A stretch of DNA of 64,000 nucleotides from Rhabdornis inornatus (GCA_013397075.1 VWZS01007634.1:140502-204501), one strand, 5' to 3'; counted from the first letter of the stretch, positions 11,831 to 25,734 are shown. The notes: generated by a model from the letters alone, not told the origin. Made by a program: numbers and translations.

Positions 11831-13005
11831 GGTGAGGCAAGAATTGCTGCAGTCCCATATTGCCCCTTCCTGGTCCCTTCCTCTGAGTACCATCCACTCA
11901 GTGGACTGGTCCCAGAGGTTTTGTCACCAGATCCTGGCCCTCCCCAGATGCTTGTGACATTTTAGCATCTTCAGCCTAAACTGGAGTCACTGAGTCCTCT
12001 GGGGCTTGAAAGCAGCCTGGGGCAATGTTGTCCCTTCACTCCCCTCCTGTGCTGGAGGGGTCTCTCCAAGCCCACTTTTCCAACAGTTTGCTTACGTTGA
12101 GCTGATTAGCAAAAGCCTGGTGAGTGCTGGGCTTGATTCTCGTGGTTTGGGTGGTTCCTTTACCCTGCACAGCAGCAGGAGGGGAGAGGTGAGTGCTGCA
12201 CAGCGTGGAGCATCCCTTCCTTCAGCATCAGGCACAGCACCACCACCCAGAGCAGTGGTTCCTGAGCCTGCAGGTACTGGAGAAATGGCCAGGGATCCCT
12301 GGTTGTGCTGAGGCCAGCAAAGGGAGGAGATGGATTGCTCTGCTGCTGGAGCTCTGCTGCAGTGACACAGCCTGCGAGCTCCAGGCAGCAATGCCAACAT
12401 TAAGTGTTTGCTCATGATGCAGATGCTTTTCTCTAAAGCAATCAGGCTGGCTTGGGCTCCCTTTTTGGGAGTGGCTTTCTCTTCTATTTGTTCTGCACCT
12501 CTGGTAACTTCTGTTTCAGAGAGTCACTCAAAAAGTCACACCCAGACAGCATCCCTTGGTCTTCAGGAAGAAAACCTCCCCAGTCCTACACACAAAGGCA
12601 GGAATCTGACAGAGAGAAGCCAGAGATCTCTTCTGGAGGCTGGACTTTCAACACTCATCCTGGAGGCAGAAGGTCCTAGTCCCTCCAGGAGGATTGTGCA
12701 ATCTCTGCAGGGCTCATAAAGCCACATCAGCTGCTAAGTGGAGGTAAAACAAGAAGTTGTGGCTGCTGTTAAATCACAAATCTTCCATGCAGGATGGAGA
12801 AAATGAGAAAATGCCTCCAATTTTGTATGGTTTGTTGATTATTTTGTCAGGGTTTTTTGCTGGGCTTTTTTTTTTTTTTAGAGAACATAATTTTCCAATC
12901 AGGCGAAAAAGGAATGGGACCAACACTGCTTTAGCACAATATTCTCCTCTACATCATTTTTTTCCTCCAGAGGAAGCACTAAGGGAAATCTTCAGACTGC
13001 ATCCA
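11831..13005. other. No gene recognised; short poly-T
   Basis: It includes a run of 14 T at 12866-12879. On the minus strand this could be the poly-A of an old retrotranscript, but no repeat body could be identified next to it. No supported exon. Confidence 0.45.
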
Positions 13006-13170
13006 GGTCACAGCACAAGAAGGACCAGCAGGAGTAGGGGCAGAGGAGGACACAGAGATGCCCCTGGGGCTGGAGCCCTTCTGCTTTGAGTCAGGCTGGG
13101 AGAGCTGGGGGTGTTCACCTGGAGAGGAGCAGGCTCCAGGGAGGCCTTAGAGCCTCTTCCAGTGCTCTGA
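13006..13170 (+). mobile_element. CR1 LINE internal fragment
   Basis: Plus-strand CR1 words are visible: AAGAAGGACCAGCAGGAG, GAGTCAGGCTGGGAGAGCTG, GGGTGTTCACCTGGAGAGGA and GCAGGCTCCAGGGAGGCCTT. These belong to the segment upstream of the CR1 3' end. The 3' end itself is missing, so the copy is truncated on both sides. Confidence 0.75.
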
Positions 13171-16100
13171 GGGTCAGAGGACTCACTACCCCTGCCACCT
13201 CTCTGTCCTGTGCACTCGTGGGGCAGCTCCTCAGATGATTCCATGCAGCTGGAGAAAGTTCCATCTCGTTTAATCAACCTGCCTGCTGAAAGCCCAGGTG
13301 GTTCCTGCAAAAGTGGCTGAATCCAGTCCTTTTTCCTGAAACATCGTGTCTGAATTCAGCTTATTGGATGGATCTGCTCTGCTCCATCTTGGACCTCAAG
13401 TGCCTGTCTCTGTGCTGGGCTAGAAGACAATTTTGCTGCCTTCAAACACACCTCCAGAACTGGTTGAAATTCCAGGATCACCACATCCTTGCTTTGCTCT
13501 CTTCTGAAGTGAGGGTCTTAGCACGTTCAGTGGCATGTAACTGAGACATAAAGTACTTGGATGGGAAATCAAGGGCAGCACTTTCCACACAGGTACCTAT
13601 GGCTCCGTGAGCTTGAGACAGAACAGGGACTCAGGGCTTTTTGTGTCAGATAGATTCACGTTCCCAAGCCAACAACCCCTCTCCAACACCGAGAGGCTTC
13701 ATTTGATTTTCACACGGCCCTGGGGAAGGCACTGGGTTCTCCCATTGCTGCCTTTCAGACGTGCTAGGTCACACTTGGGTCAGTTCTCCCACAGCCACTG
13801 TCACTGTAACGCTGCCATCTCGCTGTGACAAGGCACGTGGGACACCACCTGCCATGGCAGTGCTGGCACTTCCCACTCCAGGAATGTCAGCCTAAGGATG
13901 GGTAGAGGCAGCAGCAGCTGGGGATGCACAGCCCAGGAGTTTTGCCTCCTCTTTTTGAGTCACAAATTGTTTGTGAGCAGGTCCAGGCCTCTTTGCCCTC
14001 ATCCCTTCAGTGTTTCCTCCATTTTCCCATCCATCCCCTCGTACTTCCCCATGTGCTGAGTCCCTTGTTTTCTGGCCCCTGTGTGGGTTGTAGGGTAAAG
14101 CACCACCACTCAAACACCTGTATCTGCATCTGATAAATTCTCATGAGGTCACATCTGCTCTGTTTTGCCCTCCTGGACTGACAGGACCCCAGAAGATTTG
14201 CCTCTAGGTATCAAACTCGTCACTTCTGAGTTACTCAGGAATATTAACTGTGTCATCAACACATGGGTGATACAGCCCTGCTCTTCCCAAAGATGTTCCC
14301 CCTTTGAAGAGTTGGTAGGTTTTTACAGGAGAGAAATCCCAAACTGCACAAACACACAAAAACTTCTTTTGTGTCTCTTTTTGTTGATGCTACTGTTGTT
14401 TTTGCTGAAGGATGAGTGGTGCATCAGAACGGCAGGAAATGACCACACTGAATGGTAATAACTGGATTAAGAGATTCAGTAGCAGACTCTCACCTGTGCT
14501 GTTTATAATGCAGATCAACTATTTAATCCACCTGCATCTCCAGCTTCAGCTCTCTATTCCCCTTGTCTTGCTTTCCCCAATGTCCTCCCCACCCCCTCCA
14601 GTCCCCTGTGCTCTGTGCCCTCCTCGCTGGATCCCCCCATGCCCTCATCCTGGGGCAGTGCCCCCATCCCAGAGCTGGTTCTGCTCAGTTTCTCCGTGGG
14701 AAGCCTCCCCAGTGAGGGCTGTGAGCTCTGCTGCTGCCTGGCCAATGAGCCCTGTGGCTGCTGGGTCTCCAGGAGCCGCTGTAATGACCGCAGTGCGGGG
14801 ATGATTAATCAGGAAATGGTAAAGAAAATGCTGGTAATGAAACACTTGAATTTCTGACTTTACTGGGGGGTGCAAACTCACAAACAAGGTCATGGAAAAG
14901 AAATCCATTGAGGAATTGAGGATGACTAAATACAAGGACTTTAATTCTGGGTCAGGAAGTCTCTAAAGCACAATCTGTTGCAGACTGGAGGGATGTCATG
15001 GGGAAGTGTTTGACCATGGTCACGCTGTCCTGTGTATTGGTCAGTGCTGGGGACAGGTGCTGAGCCTTTGGTCCACTGTGTGACCCCACAGCCATGACAT
15101 CATTTACCAAATTTTGATTGGAGATAGAGAGTGGCCCTTGCCATGTGCTGTGAGACAGGGAGTAAAACACCAGGCTTGGTGTGTATGTCACCCACCCCTC
15201 CTCTCTGCTTGCACTGGCCATGTCCTGGGGGAGCTACACCTGTGCCCTTGGAGAAGATGGCAGGAGCATCTCCAAACCTGGACTCTTCCTTCCTGCTCAG
15301 CCAGAGTGCAAAAGCAGGGCCCAGCCCAAGGTTCAAACTTCTCTGTCTTCTGTGGAGAGTCTTATCCAGCATTTAAAATTCCTCTTCCAGCTTGGTGTGG
15401 GACCAAGCAGGACACCCTGAGTGCCAGGCTCAACCTGTGAACATAAAGTGGAGTGAGTTTGCCTCAAGTCACAGGGGTGTGAGGGGTCCTGCTCTCTGCA
15501 CTGACAGCCCAGGCTTCACATCCTCTTCCCTCTGGAATTTTTCACATTCTCATTTTTTTGTCTCTTTTACTGAATCTACGTAGATTATATGAGTGCAAAT
15601 GTATGTTTGTTAAAACCCCCAAATACATCCCTGAGATGCAAAGACTGTTTTCAAGCCATGGGTTTTGAAGGGGCATCTGCCACAAAGGGCTGAGGGTGGT
15701 TAATACAGCACACACCAGCCTCTGGCTGAGAGGAATAAGCAGCATTGCTGATAAGCTCATTTGATAAAGCCTTTGCTGGGCACTGCAGATGCAGCCTAAG
15801 TCCAGCCTTTAATATCTGTCCCAGTCCCACAGGCAGAGCTCTCAGACAGGGCTGCCAGGAAATATTGTAACCCTGTCCACCTCTCCTGCAGCTTTCAGTG
15901 AGTCCTGACAAGTCCTCACCGTGTGGCCTCACATGTCACAGCTGTCACTGACCTGGCCATAGATCACCAAGCTGGCACCAAGGTTTCACACACAGGCAGC
16001 ACAGAACCTTTTTGCAGCTCTGTGGGGTTATGGTGTCCTGTATGGTTGAAGGAATGATTAAATCCCACATAATCGTTCCAGCTGGTCACTTGACCACAGA

Positions 16101-18499
16101 GGATTTCTCTGTTGGAAGCTGCTGACGTTGGCCCATGAGATTCAGTGTTGGGGCTGGGTTATAGCAGCCTGCACGGGCATGAGCTTGTCCCATCATGAGA
16201 AATAATGGATTGGAAGGAGCAGTTCGAGGAAAGGAAAAGAGAGTGTGTGCATGTGGCCTCATCTGTCTGCTAGAAAAAGCACAGGATTGCTCTGTCCCCT
16301 GTCCTCACACTACAGAGGACTGGGTCCCTGTGGAATCACACTGGGCTTGGGTGCTGCTGGCTGCCAGGCTGCACTAACCTAACTCCCAGCTGATGCCTCA
16401 CCAGCTCTCATGGCATCCTGTCAAATGAGGAGCTGGGAAGGGAGGATCTGGGCTCAGGGTGTTTTCAGGACATGCAAGACATGTGCCACTTGAAATGTGG
16501 CTCATCTCCCTTCTGAGCCTGAGCAGAGATGAGTTTCAGTCTGGGATCTGCACTGGGCTGGATCCCAGAGCCCGTGATTTGAAACCCAGGGCTCACAGCT
16601 CCTTTTTTGTGCTGCACTGGAAGGAGAGTGGTTAAGGTTACACACCTGGAAGGTCACCCCTGGGTTTATGGAGATGGCCTCAACCCAAGGGAAGGAGTTC
16701 CTAGTGACTTCTCCATTTAACACCAGTTTCCCACTCTACCCTGAGGCTGGGTTGAAAGATCCTGAAGAAAAAAAATTGCTTTGGGGCTTGAATTCAGCAG
16801 GCATATTTGAACCTCTGGTGTTGCATGTGGACTCTAGGCTGTGTCTGAAGGAGCACAGGGGCATTTCCCAGCCCTTCCATTGTGGTCCCTGCACGATCAG
16901 CACTTTCCTCCACCACTGACCTGGAGGTGGCAGAACCTCAGGGCTCCCCTAAACGTGCTGCTGATCCAGAAGACATTAAACCGTTATCTCTGTGTCTCAC
17001 TCCATCAACATTTTTTCAGTCTGTATTAAAAATCCTGCTATGGTTTTTCAGCACAAAAGGGGAAAGAAGAGAACCTTCTATGTTCAGGACATTTGGGACA
17101 TCACTAGAATTTCATCCATCTGTGATTGGCCCTCAGACCGTCATACTCAATTTATTTCTCAGCCAAAGTTTTTCAGCCATCTGCTCAAGTGGAACAGCTT
17201 CCAGCATTTATTCCCAATAGTGCTCCTCTGAGGGAGCACATGGATTTTCTCCAGTACGACAGCATCACTATTTTCCAAAAAAACCCTCAGCCCAACCCCG
17301 CAGTGACTGGCGGGAAGCCCTCACTGCTCTGCACCCCGACCTTGAATTTTAAGCAATTGATCAAGAAAACACAGAACAGTTTCTGTTCCACTCAGGACCA
17401 CCGTGACTGATGTTTTTTCAAGGGCTCCTCTGCAGAGATGTTAATGAGGTCGCCTTGGATACTCAGCTTAAAACGGTGTCGCTTCAGCTTCTTTTATGTC
17501 AGCAATCAACAACAACAACAAAAAATACACAACACCCCATCAGCAGATCTGCTTGAGGAGGGGTGGGGGACTCCTGGCAGGTGACTGGAGCAGATAGCGA
17601 TTCACAGTCCTCCTGCTGCCAGCAGTTCGGTGCTGAGCCTCTCTGATTGTCTACTGGAGCATCAACACAATGATCTCCATAATTATTATCTCCTTAAATT
17701 GAAAAAAAAAAAATTGGAAAAGCCTGATTTTTCCATCCATCCTATTGAAACTGTCCCAGGAAAGGACTTCAAATTGGGAGTAATCAGAGGTTCAGGGACA
17801 GTCAGGGAAATAAAAGCAGTTTCTCTGTGTGAACAGAGGAGAGGCTGTGTGCTCTTAGGGAATTGTTTGCTGGGCTGAGACCCACTTGCATTAGTCCTGC
17901 TTAATGAGTTACCATCCATCAGCTGGGCTGCGAGAGTGGACCACATCCAGGTTTAAAAAGCAGGGGGAAAAGCACCTGAGGCAGGAACACCAGGCAGGTG
18001 CATTCAGTGTTTTGATGATTTACATAGCACAGCGCTCACCATGACTCCAAACAAGTTGCTTGGCTTCTCTGAACCTCAGACTCCTGCCTGGTGAGCAAGG
18101 ATAAATCCAGTGCCACATCTCACAGGCTTCACTGGAGTTGTAAAGGGAAATGTGGAACCACTGATGGAAAGGTATGAGCAAGTTCAAAGGAGTAGCTTTG
18201 GCAAACACACCTTTACATATGAAGTGAGATCAGACTGATTCCTCAATTAGCAGTTAGGTTAATCACTCTAGAAATGTTTGTTATTACTTTATTATTACTT
18301 TTATGTTTACTACTCCACTAATCCAGTTTATAGGAATATGGAGGAGCTACTTCTCTAACCTTCACCAGCAGTGCCCCAACGTGATGATAGAGAGCATCCT
18401 CAAACCCTCAAGTAGATTGGCATCATGGTGTGAGCACTCCTTTCCTTTGAGGAACTGCAGGTGTGCCTGGCACACTGTCTGGGGTCTCAAAGCTCAGAT
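13171..18499. other. No gene recognised; simple repeats only
   Basis: This is more than 5 kb without a recognisable transposon or exon. Small simple repeats are a (CAA)n run at 17507-17521 and an A12 run at 17702-17713. Reading frames at 16.7-17.4 kb are AT-richer and look a little more protein-like, but they have no splice-site support and match no family known to me. Confidence 0.45.
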
Positions 18500-19465
18500 T
18501 TAGACCACAGAACAACCCAGGCTGGCTCTGCACCTCCAGGAGTTCTGTCTTTTCTATCCCTTCCTCCAGGGAGCTGCAGAAAGCAGTTTGATTCTCCTCC
18601 TACTCTCCTCCATGATGAGCAAACCCAGCTGGTTTTGCCTCTCCTTGTACCTCAACCATCCACTGGTGGCCTCTGCTGGACCTGCTCCAATCTGTCAATG
18701 CTGGTTTTGTCCTAGGAAGCCCCAAACTGGACCCAGCATTTCCAAAACCATCTCAGAAGGGCCAAACAAAGAGGATTCTGACTCCCTTGGTGTGCTGCCT
18801 GCCTCCTTGCTAACACAGCTGAGGGTGCAGCTCACCTCTGCTGTGACACAGCGATGACCCCTGTTCATCCCTGACTCGCCAGCAATCCCCTCTCCCTTTC
18901 CACAAAGCTGCTTCGCAGCCCAGCTGTCCCCTGGCCTGTCCTGCTCCCTTGTGAGGTTATTCCATCAGGACCTTGCACTTGTCTGCCCATTTCTCCACTC
19001 CCTCTGAAGAGCAGCTGCAGCCTCTTGGGTATCAAGTGTTTCCCTCCCCACTGCTTCCTTCGGTGGCATCCAAAAACTTCCTGAGGGTGTGCCCAATTAT
19101 CCAGGCCATCAGAACCAGCCCCTCCAGGATCTCAGCAGCAATGAGCTGCCAAGTGGGCTCTGTACTGCTGATCATCACCCTGTGAGTGCAACAGCCCAAC
19201 CCATCCTCCAGATTCCTTCTTTCCTATTTATTGCGCCCATACCTCCCCAGCCTGGCTCTAGGGAGAGTAAGCATTGAAAGCTTTGCTACAGTCAAGAGAA
19301 ACCACTCAATATTCCCTTATTTTCACCCTCTATCCTCACAGCCAGTTTTCTTGTCTTTCTACTAGTCAGGTCCATCAGGTGTGATGTGACCTTTGTCTTG
19401 CTGGGTTCAAACCAACCTATCCCTGACAGACATTCTCCTACCCAGGTCAATAACTTTACAGTTGC
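18500..19465 (-). mobile_element. Old CR1 LINE, reverse-transcriptase region, heavily decayed
   Basis: The longest CR1 remnant in the window. In plus-strand order it shows GAGCAAACCCAGCTGG, TGGACCTGCTCCAATCTGTC, CTTCCTGAGGGTGTGCCCAA, CTGATCATCACCCTGTGAGT and AAGCTTTGCTACAGTCAAGA. These are reverse complements of the body of the CR1 second open reading frame, the reverse-transcriptase part. Numerous indels and stops show it is ancient. The left edge could lie anywhere in 18,500-18,580. It is followed 25 bp later by another minus-strand CR1, probably a separate insertion because that one carries its own 3' tail. Confidence 0.7.
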
Positions 19466-19487
19466 ACTGGTACTACTTCTGTAAAAA

Positions 19488-19720
19488 GAGTCACAGAATC
19501 ACAGAATTACAAAATCATTCAGGTTGGAAAAGACCTCTGAGATTACTGAGTCCAACCTGTGGCTGAAAACCACTTTGAAAGCTAGACCAGTGTGCAATCC
19601 TTTCTTGAACATTCCCAGGGATGGTGACAACAACCCAATGCTTGACAACCCTTTCTCTGAAGAAATTCCTTCTGATGTCCAGCTTAACCTCCCTGGCACA
19701 GCTTGAGGCTACATTTCATC
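19488..19720 (-). mobile_element. CR1 LINE 3' end with tail
   Basis: It begins with the reversed tail (CACAGAATCACAGAATTACA), then CAGGTTGGAAAAGACCTCTG, GAGTCCAACCTGTGGCTGAA and TTCCTTCTGATGTCCAGCTT. About 230 bp are present, including the 3' terminus. It is somewhat younger-looking than the neighbouring 18.5-19.5 kb copy. Confidence 0.9.
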
Positions 19721-22700
19721 TCCAGGTTGTGTTGATCCTGCAGTAGGTATGGTCTGTGCATACAATCAGAGCTGCTCCTTCTTCCAGCGACTCCAGAGCT
19801 CCTTGTCCAAATAGAGAGCGTGGTAGGAAGACAAAGAAATGTGAGACCACCAGGGATCATTAGTCTGAAGTTGGATGTTACGGTGGTTTAGTTAAACTGC
19901 ACTTAGAACAGTTGTGTGGACAGTCCTACTCACAATGGAAAAAAAAAACAAAACAAAAAAGCTGAGTTTCTTTTCTTCTCATTTATTGTGGACATGAGGT
20001 AAACCAGGATGAGTGGAGACTACTTGAATTCTGAACAGGAATGTCCACATAGACAGTTTAATGAAGTTTAGCTAATCCAATTTGCAAAGGTTAATTCAGA
20101 TTAATTTTCCTGATTGTCTCTGTGTAGATAAGGCCAAGGTCACTTCCCCAAGGTGACTGGCTGAGCCAGGCACAGGATCCACACTTTCTTCCACCATTAC
20201 TTTCCCAGGCTGGTGTGTCCCTATCCATGAACCCCCTTCATACTCCCTGTACAGAAGAACAGTTTCTCACATTTCCTCCATCAGCATCACTGATCCTTGC
20301 TGGTCAAGACCACTACAAACCCTTTTCCTGGGTGAAGTGGAACAGACCCCACTGTTCCTGGGGCCACAGCTCACACTGCAGCTTGGAGGTGAGTTACATC
20401 ACTCATACAGGAATTGGTGATGCTAAAATCACTCCCAGGAATCCTGAACAGCCCTAGGATCTTGCTGGTAGAGGTGGGCACTTCCAAGCACTCCAGCTGG
20501 CTGACAATGCAGATCTCCTAAATCATCCTGATGCTGCTTTTTCTGACTCTTCTGGGCTCTCATGTAGGTAACTACAGTTATCCAGAATCTTCCAGCAAAA
20601 GCAATAGAGGCAGTTTAGGAAATGAACCTTTCCTTTGCAACCCTGCCAGGTGCAGACTGTGATGGGACCTGATGTGCAGGGACATCTGTCCCACAGTTCT
20701 TTCAGCAGGGTTCTCACCTCTGCTTCTCCAATGCCTCAACTGCTCATTAGGGATTGAGATCCAAAGATATTTTAGAGCATTTAAAAATATATATATAATC
20801 TAACCAAAACTGAAGAGCTGCCTTAGCCCTAACTGAAAACTTTGCCAAAGGAGTTACAACCCTAGAACAAGGAGCTTACATCTCCTAGTACATGATGAAT
20901 GGGTGCAGGAGCTATTCTGAACAGCAGGCAACAGTGAATGGTTACATTTCCTTGGCCAAGATGAGGAAGCTTTAAGTAACTAATTAAAAAAAAAATCAAT
21001 AGAAAGTCTTTTCCCACGATCTTTTGCCATGAGTCCTTGGCAGTAATTTCAGTGCTCACTTCAAAGAATTGAGGTCTCTTTTCTGGGCTTCTTTCTATCA
21101 TGGCAAAGGAGTTTACAAAGAGAAGTTGCTTGAGCCCAGTAGCTGGCTGTTAGCTTGCTGTTCTGTTTTAGGGAGAAATTGCAGTCCCAAGTCCTTGTGA
21201 TCAGCGGTCTCTGCATGGGTTGTCCTGTAACCATGACATGTGTCCACATCTCTGGTCTGTTGCCATCATTAGAAGAGAATTGCATTTCCTCTGGACTTCC
21301 TCAAGTGATAATTTCTGATATTTTCATACATGGCTGTCTAGCTCCTCATCCTCTTCCCCACCACTGCAGCCTCTCTCTTAGACATAAAATGCCCTGAACT
21401 GTCCAGGGCTTGGTCCTTGCTGCAATGACTTAAGTTGAGAAGTGAAGAACAAGACAAGGAGCAGAGGAGACAGAGAGCTGGCAGTGTGCAGGAAGCACGG
21501 ATAAGTTTTCTGCCAGCAGTGGTGAGAAGAGCTCTCCATCTTGCACTGCCACTGTAGCCTTTCCCTCCACAGTCCATCAGACATCATCCAGTTGAACACA
21601 ATCTTTACTTCCCACACCTGCAAAGCAGTTTCAAGAGGTCTGTCAAAAGAGTGCTGAAGGTGTCATGTCCACTCTGTCCTGGAGGATCTGCCCATACCCT
21701 GTTACTGCATCTAATTCACTGAAGATTTTCAGCAAAATTTTAATTCCTCTTGGACAAGTGGGAATGTTCCTTCTCGGTCTGGTTCAGCTGCTACAAGTTA
21801 AAGCAAAGCCCAAATCTACCCTACAATTACAAAGAAGGGACCTGGCTGCTGCCTTGTCCCTTCCATCTGTGATCTGCTAGCTACATTTTGCTGCTCTCCT
21901 CCTTTTCAGGAAGAAATTTAATGGAGGCACCTGGGCAGCAGACCGGGTGTGCTGAGGGGTCTGTGTTGCATGTGTCACTATGTGGGAAATGCAGCTTCCA
22001 CAGCCAGTTCCCAGCATCCCTGTCTCATCTTCCCAGCCTGACAGCTTGGAAACAAGTCTGAAACAGAGTCTGAGCCCATACCCCAATATCAGCAGGAAAT
22101 CCTCACCATTATTCTTCTCACTGGCCCAAGAAACATTAAAGGCAACCTCCAACTCTTCTTTTCCCTCCCTCCCAGCAGTATATTCCTTTTAGTGTGTAGC
22201 CAGAATAAAAACCACAAAAAAAAGGATTTTACTACTTTCTACTATTTTTACTATTTCTACTACTCTTCTTTCCAAAAGCTTTTTGAGACAAAACAGGCAA
22301 TTGGGAATCAGATCCTCAAGGAGGTGAACTTACCTTCTCTGTGGAAAGATGGCTTTGAGCCACATCTTTGAGACCATTTATACCTGGTGGAGAGCCAGTC
22401 ACATTGCCCTGAGTCACATATGATTTGTAGCATCATATTCTGGTCTAAGTTTCTCATGTTACCCCAATAAAAAGCAGGATTTAATTTCTTCTTGTAGCCC
22501 TAAAAGTCTGTCACAAGGCAGTGGGGCTCTTCTGCAGCTGCAGAACATCTGAAGAGCATGTACAGAAGAGTTCATATAGCAAATAAGTGTACTTTTTTTT
22601 ACTTAATACAGGCCAAGGAACATCACTAAAGACAACCCTTCATTGGTGTCTGAACTGTTGGTTCTTTCTGTTTTGAACTGAAGCATCAAATAATATTTAG

Positions 22701-23120
22701 GTTCCTAAAAGATTTTTTTTAATGGGTGGGAAAGATATTAATAACCTTGAGTCTATTGGGTCAATCGATTTTATTATGACTAATACAAGATCCTATTTCT
22801 TGGGTATAGACTCAAAACCCAGGATGCAGTTTAGGAGCCAGTCTAGGTGCTCAGTGCTTCCCAGAACCTGTCCTGTGTGTTCAGTCCTCTTCCCAATGAC
22901 TGTAACCCTCAGCCTTTCCATGGCCATAAGAGACTGCCTCATTTGTGGGTTTTCCTTGGCCACTTGCAGTGACAATTTTCCCTGACACAATGTGATAGTC
23001 CTTGTGTTCCCTGGGTAGGTTCCTCATAGTGCATGGAAGGCTCTGATGTCTTCTCCTGCACAAAGGTGCTCCTTCCATTGACCTGGGATGGGTCAGGGAG
23101 GGGCTGTGAATTGAAGCCTC
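19721..23120. other. No gene recognised; AT-rich spacer
   Basis: An AT-richer stretch with an A10 run at 19940-19949, a short (AT)n near 20788-20797 and T/A/C-rich simple sequence at 22225-22270. Positions 19,870-20,150 contain paired words such as GTTTAGTTAAACTGC and GTTTAGCTAATCC. They faintly recall ancient tetrapod DNA transposons, but not well enough for a call. The minus-strand frames near 20.9-21.3 kb are unrecognised. Confidence 0.4.
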
Positions 23121-23170
23121 AAAAGAAACAATATGTTCTATGATAAAAAGAAACAATATGTTCTATGATA
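23121..23170. repeat. Perfect 25-bp tandem duplication
   Basis: Two adjacent identical 25-bp units beginning AAAAGAAACAATATG occupy 23121-23145 and 23146-23170, with the start of a third (AAAA). Perfect identity suggests a recent replication-slippage event, or an assembly duplication. Confidence 0.95.
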
Positions 23171-25734
23171 AAAATATCCCCTTCCAGGGGATCCCGTGCA
23201 ATAGGGAATATCAATTCTTTGACTCCCATTGGGACAGCAACAAAGTTCAAAGGATAGTGAGGAGTGAGCATCACTTCCTATTACCTAAAGGAATGGGAGG
23301 TTTGTGGCTGAAATGTTGAATGAGCAGCCTGAAGGTCTGGGGTCTGTTCTAGACCAAATGCAACCTTTTAAAGGGCTGGGATTTTTCAAGAGCACTCATC
23401 ACTGCTCCAGTTCTTCGTTGAATGAAACCTCCTCTGATCATAACCAAAGAACCACCCTGTGTGCTTCTGATTTCCACCTTTAAAATGGATCAGACTCTTC
23501 TGACCTGCTTCACAGGCCTGTGCTGCTCAGCCATGGTATCAGTCAGCACCTCTGAAAAGCCCAGGTAGGAACAAGACCTGCAGCAGTGCCTGACCTGGGC
23601 AGCTGGCAGGAGATCTCTTGGGGCTGAGTTCCAGTGCTTTGGAGATGCTGGAGCCAAGGGCAGCCACTTCCCAGCACACAGTTAAACAGTGTTAGGGCCA
23701 AGAAGTGGGGATTTCTCCCACCCAAAATCTCACAGGTTCTGGGGGTGTTTTTTCCACTGTAGGATCGGCAATATCTGGGATGTCACCTGGGATCTCTTGT
23801 AGCAGGGAGCTCTCTGGTTTCAGGGACTGGACACCCTCTCAAGGAAACTCAGGGCTCCCCAAGCTGAGGTTGTCCCAGTTTTCAGTTATCTTGCCAGTGC
23901 CAGACCTGTGAGAGGCTCACACTGCCAGGACACCTGAGACAGGTCCCTGGACTTATCCAGTGGCTTGAGGGAGGCAAGGCTGGGCTCACTTCTACAGGAG
24001 AAATTTAATTTTTCCAGTTGCTCACTGCTGTTCTCCCCTAGCAAATGGCTTGGGCCTGCTTGCTGCAGAGCATTTGTGTGTTCTGTTCACTTGCTGCATT
24101 GTCCTGCCCCGGAGCTGCAGGAGACCAAGTTCTCCCAGTGCCAGCTGCAGCCTCAGTCCATGCACGTACCGCTCCCTGCCAGATTGCACTCAGAGTACAA
24201 AGGAGAAGAAAGAAACTGGCTCCTTGGCTGGTGTTTGTGTGGTTTACAAAGCCTCTTCTGCAGGGTTTCTGATCCCAGTTGGCCAGGGCTGCTGGGCTGT
24301 CCCAGCACTGCTCTGCTGCAGAGCCTGGGGAGAGCAGGGCAGAGGGAGGGCGAGCAGGATCTGTCCTTGGGAGGAGGCTGGCACAGAATGGGGGCACTGG
24401 CACCTCAGCACCCTCCCCAGGGAGTTCCTGTGCTGGAATCTGCCTGTCCAGCCAGGGATGCATCTTTACTGGCCCACTGGAAAGCCCTGTGTGCCACCAG
24501 GGGCAGGGGGATGTGCCATGCTCTGTACCTGTCATGTCATGGATGCAAAAGCTGAGGGAGATTCCCCTTCAAGTCTTGCAGTGGGGCTCTGTGCCTGGGA
24601 CCCCAGACTGTACCCCTGCACCCCACAGCCCCCTTGGGCATGGCCACAGCCACCCCTGCAGATGCCAGCATGCCTGGCAGCTCTCCAGAGGAGGGGCACA
24701 CCTGGGTCACGGGAAGTGATGGCTGTGGCTGTGCACCAGTGTCTTTATTCCTCAGTTCTGGTTTTGGTCCCCAGTGATGCAAAAGATAGTTCTCCATCAT
24801 ATTTTTGGGGTGCTTCTGCTGAACAGTGTTTTGCTTTGGGCTGCCACAGATCATGGCTCATCTTCTGCCTGGCCCTTGTCTGGGGGTGAGGCTGTGAGCT
24901 CCTGGACATGGGGACAGCCCTGAGGAGGGGCAGTGCTGTATAAATAATCAGGATCACGTAGATCCTGGTGGGCTTTGAATTTTGACCTTGTTTGCTGTGG
25001 GGAGGGGACTGCTGGACTTTGTAGCATAGATATCTCTTCACAAGTGAACATTGTTGGTCCCTGAGGGAAGAACAAAGGAAAAACCTTCTGATTTGAGGGG
25101 GAAAGGCCAGTGCTATTTATTTTACAGCTCTGAGGAGGTAAACAGGGCGGCAGAGTCCAGGACAATTAAAATATTGACTGAGCAAGGATGACATCTCAGA
25201 GATGGGTCTTTTTCAATTTCAAAGCCTGCAGACAGGGAAACAAGCTGACATCATGTAAGATTTTAGAAATACAGCTGAGGAGAGGCCTCCCACATGGTGG
25301 CTCCAGTACAAACCAAGGCAGGGCTGCCCAGTTTGGTCTCAGGGCCGCTGAGGGTGGTTGGCTTCTCTGCCAGAGGCTTGTCCTGTGCCCCCCAGCAAGA
25401 TGCTCAAGTAGAAATGCACAGCCTGCTCCTCTCTTCTGAGGCTGCCCCGACACACAGCCCAGGATTTCTGCACCCCCTCGTAGCTGGGTACCCAGGGAAC
25501 ACACAGGGTCCGAAGGGAGGGGGGCTGACCCCCAAGAATGCACACTGAATCCCATCCTCTGTCCTCCCTTGGGTTAAATACTGCTGTTGTTGTGCTCTGT
25601 GCTCTGGAATCACCAGGGGATGTGCTGTGGGGGTTTAGCATCAGGCTGTGCTCCTGAAGGGGGGCATGAGACAGGGGATGTGACAGTGGAGGCCATGGCA
25701 TCGAGGTGGGGACAGCATTAATGCAGACTTTGGG
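23171..25734. other. No gene recognised
   Basis: GC content rises through this interval. The frame at 24050-24889 is open for 279 codons on the plus strand. Its composition (C, W, H and P rich), the overlapping long frames on both strands, and the lack of splice or promoter support mark it as accidental. No CR1 or LTR hallmark seen. Confidence 0.5.

Noticed and set aside
24050..24889. 279-codon open frame on the plus strand
   Set aside because: GC-rich DNA with equally long overlapping frames on the other strand and in another frame. The composition is dominated by C, W, H and P, and there is no domain, promoter or splice support.
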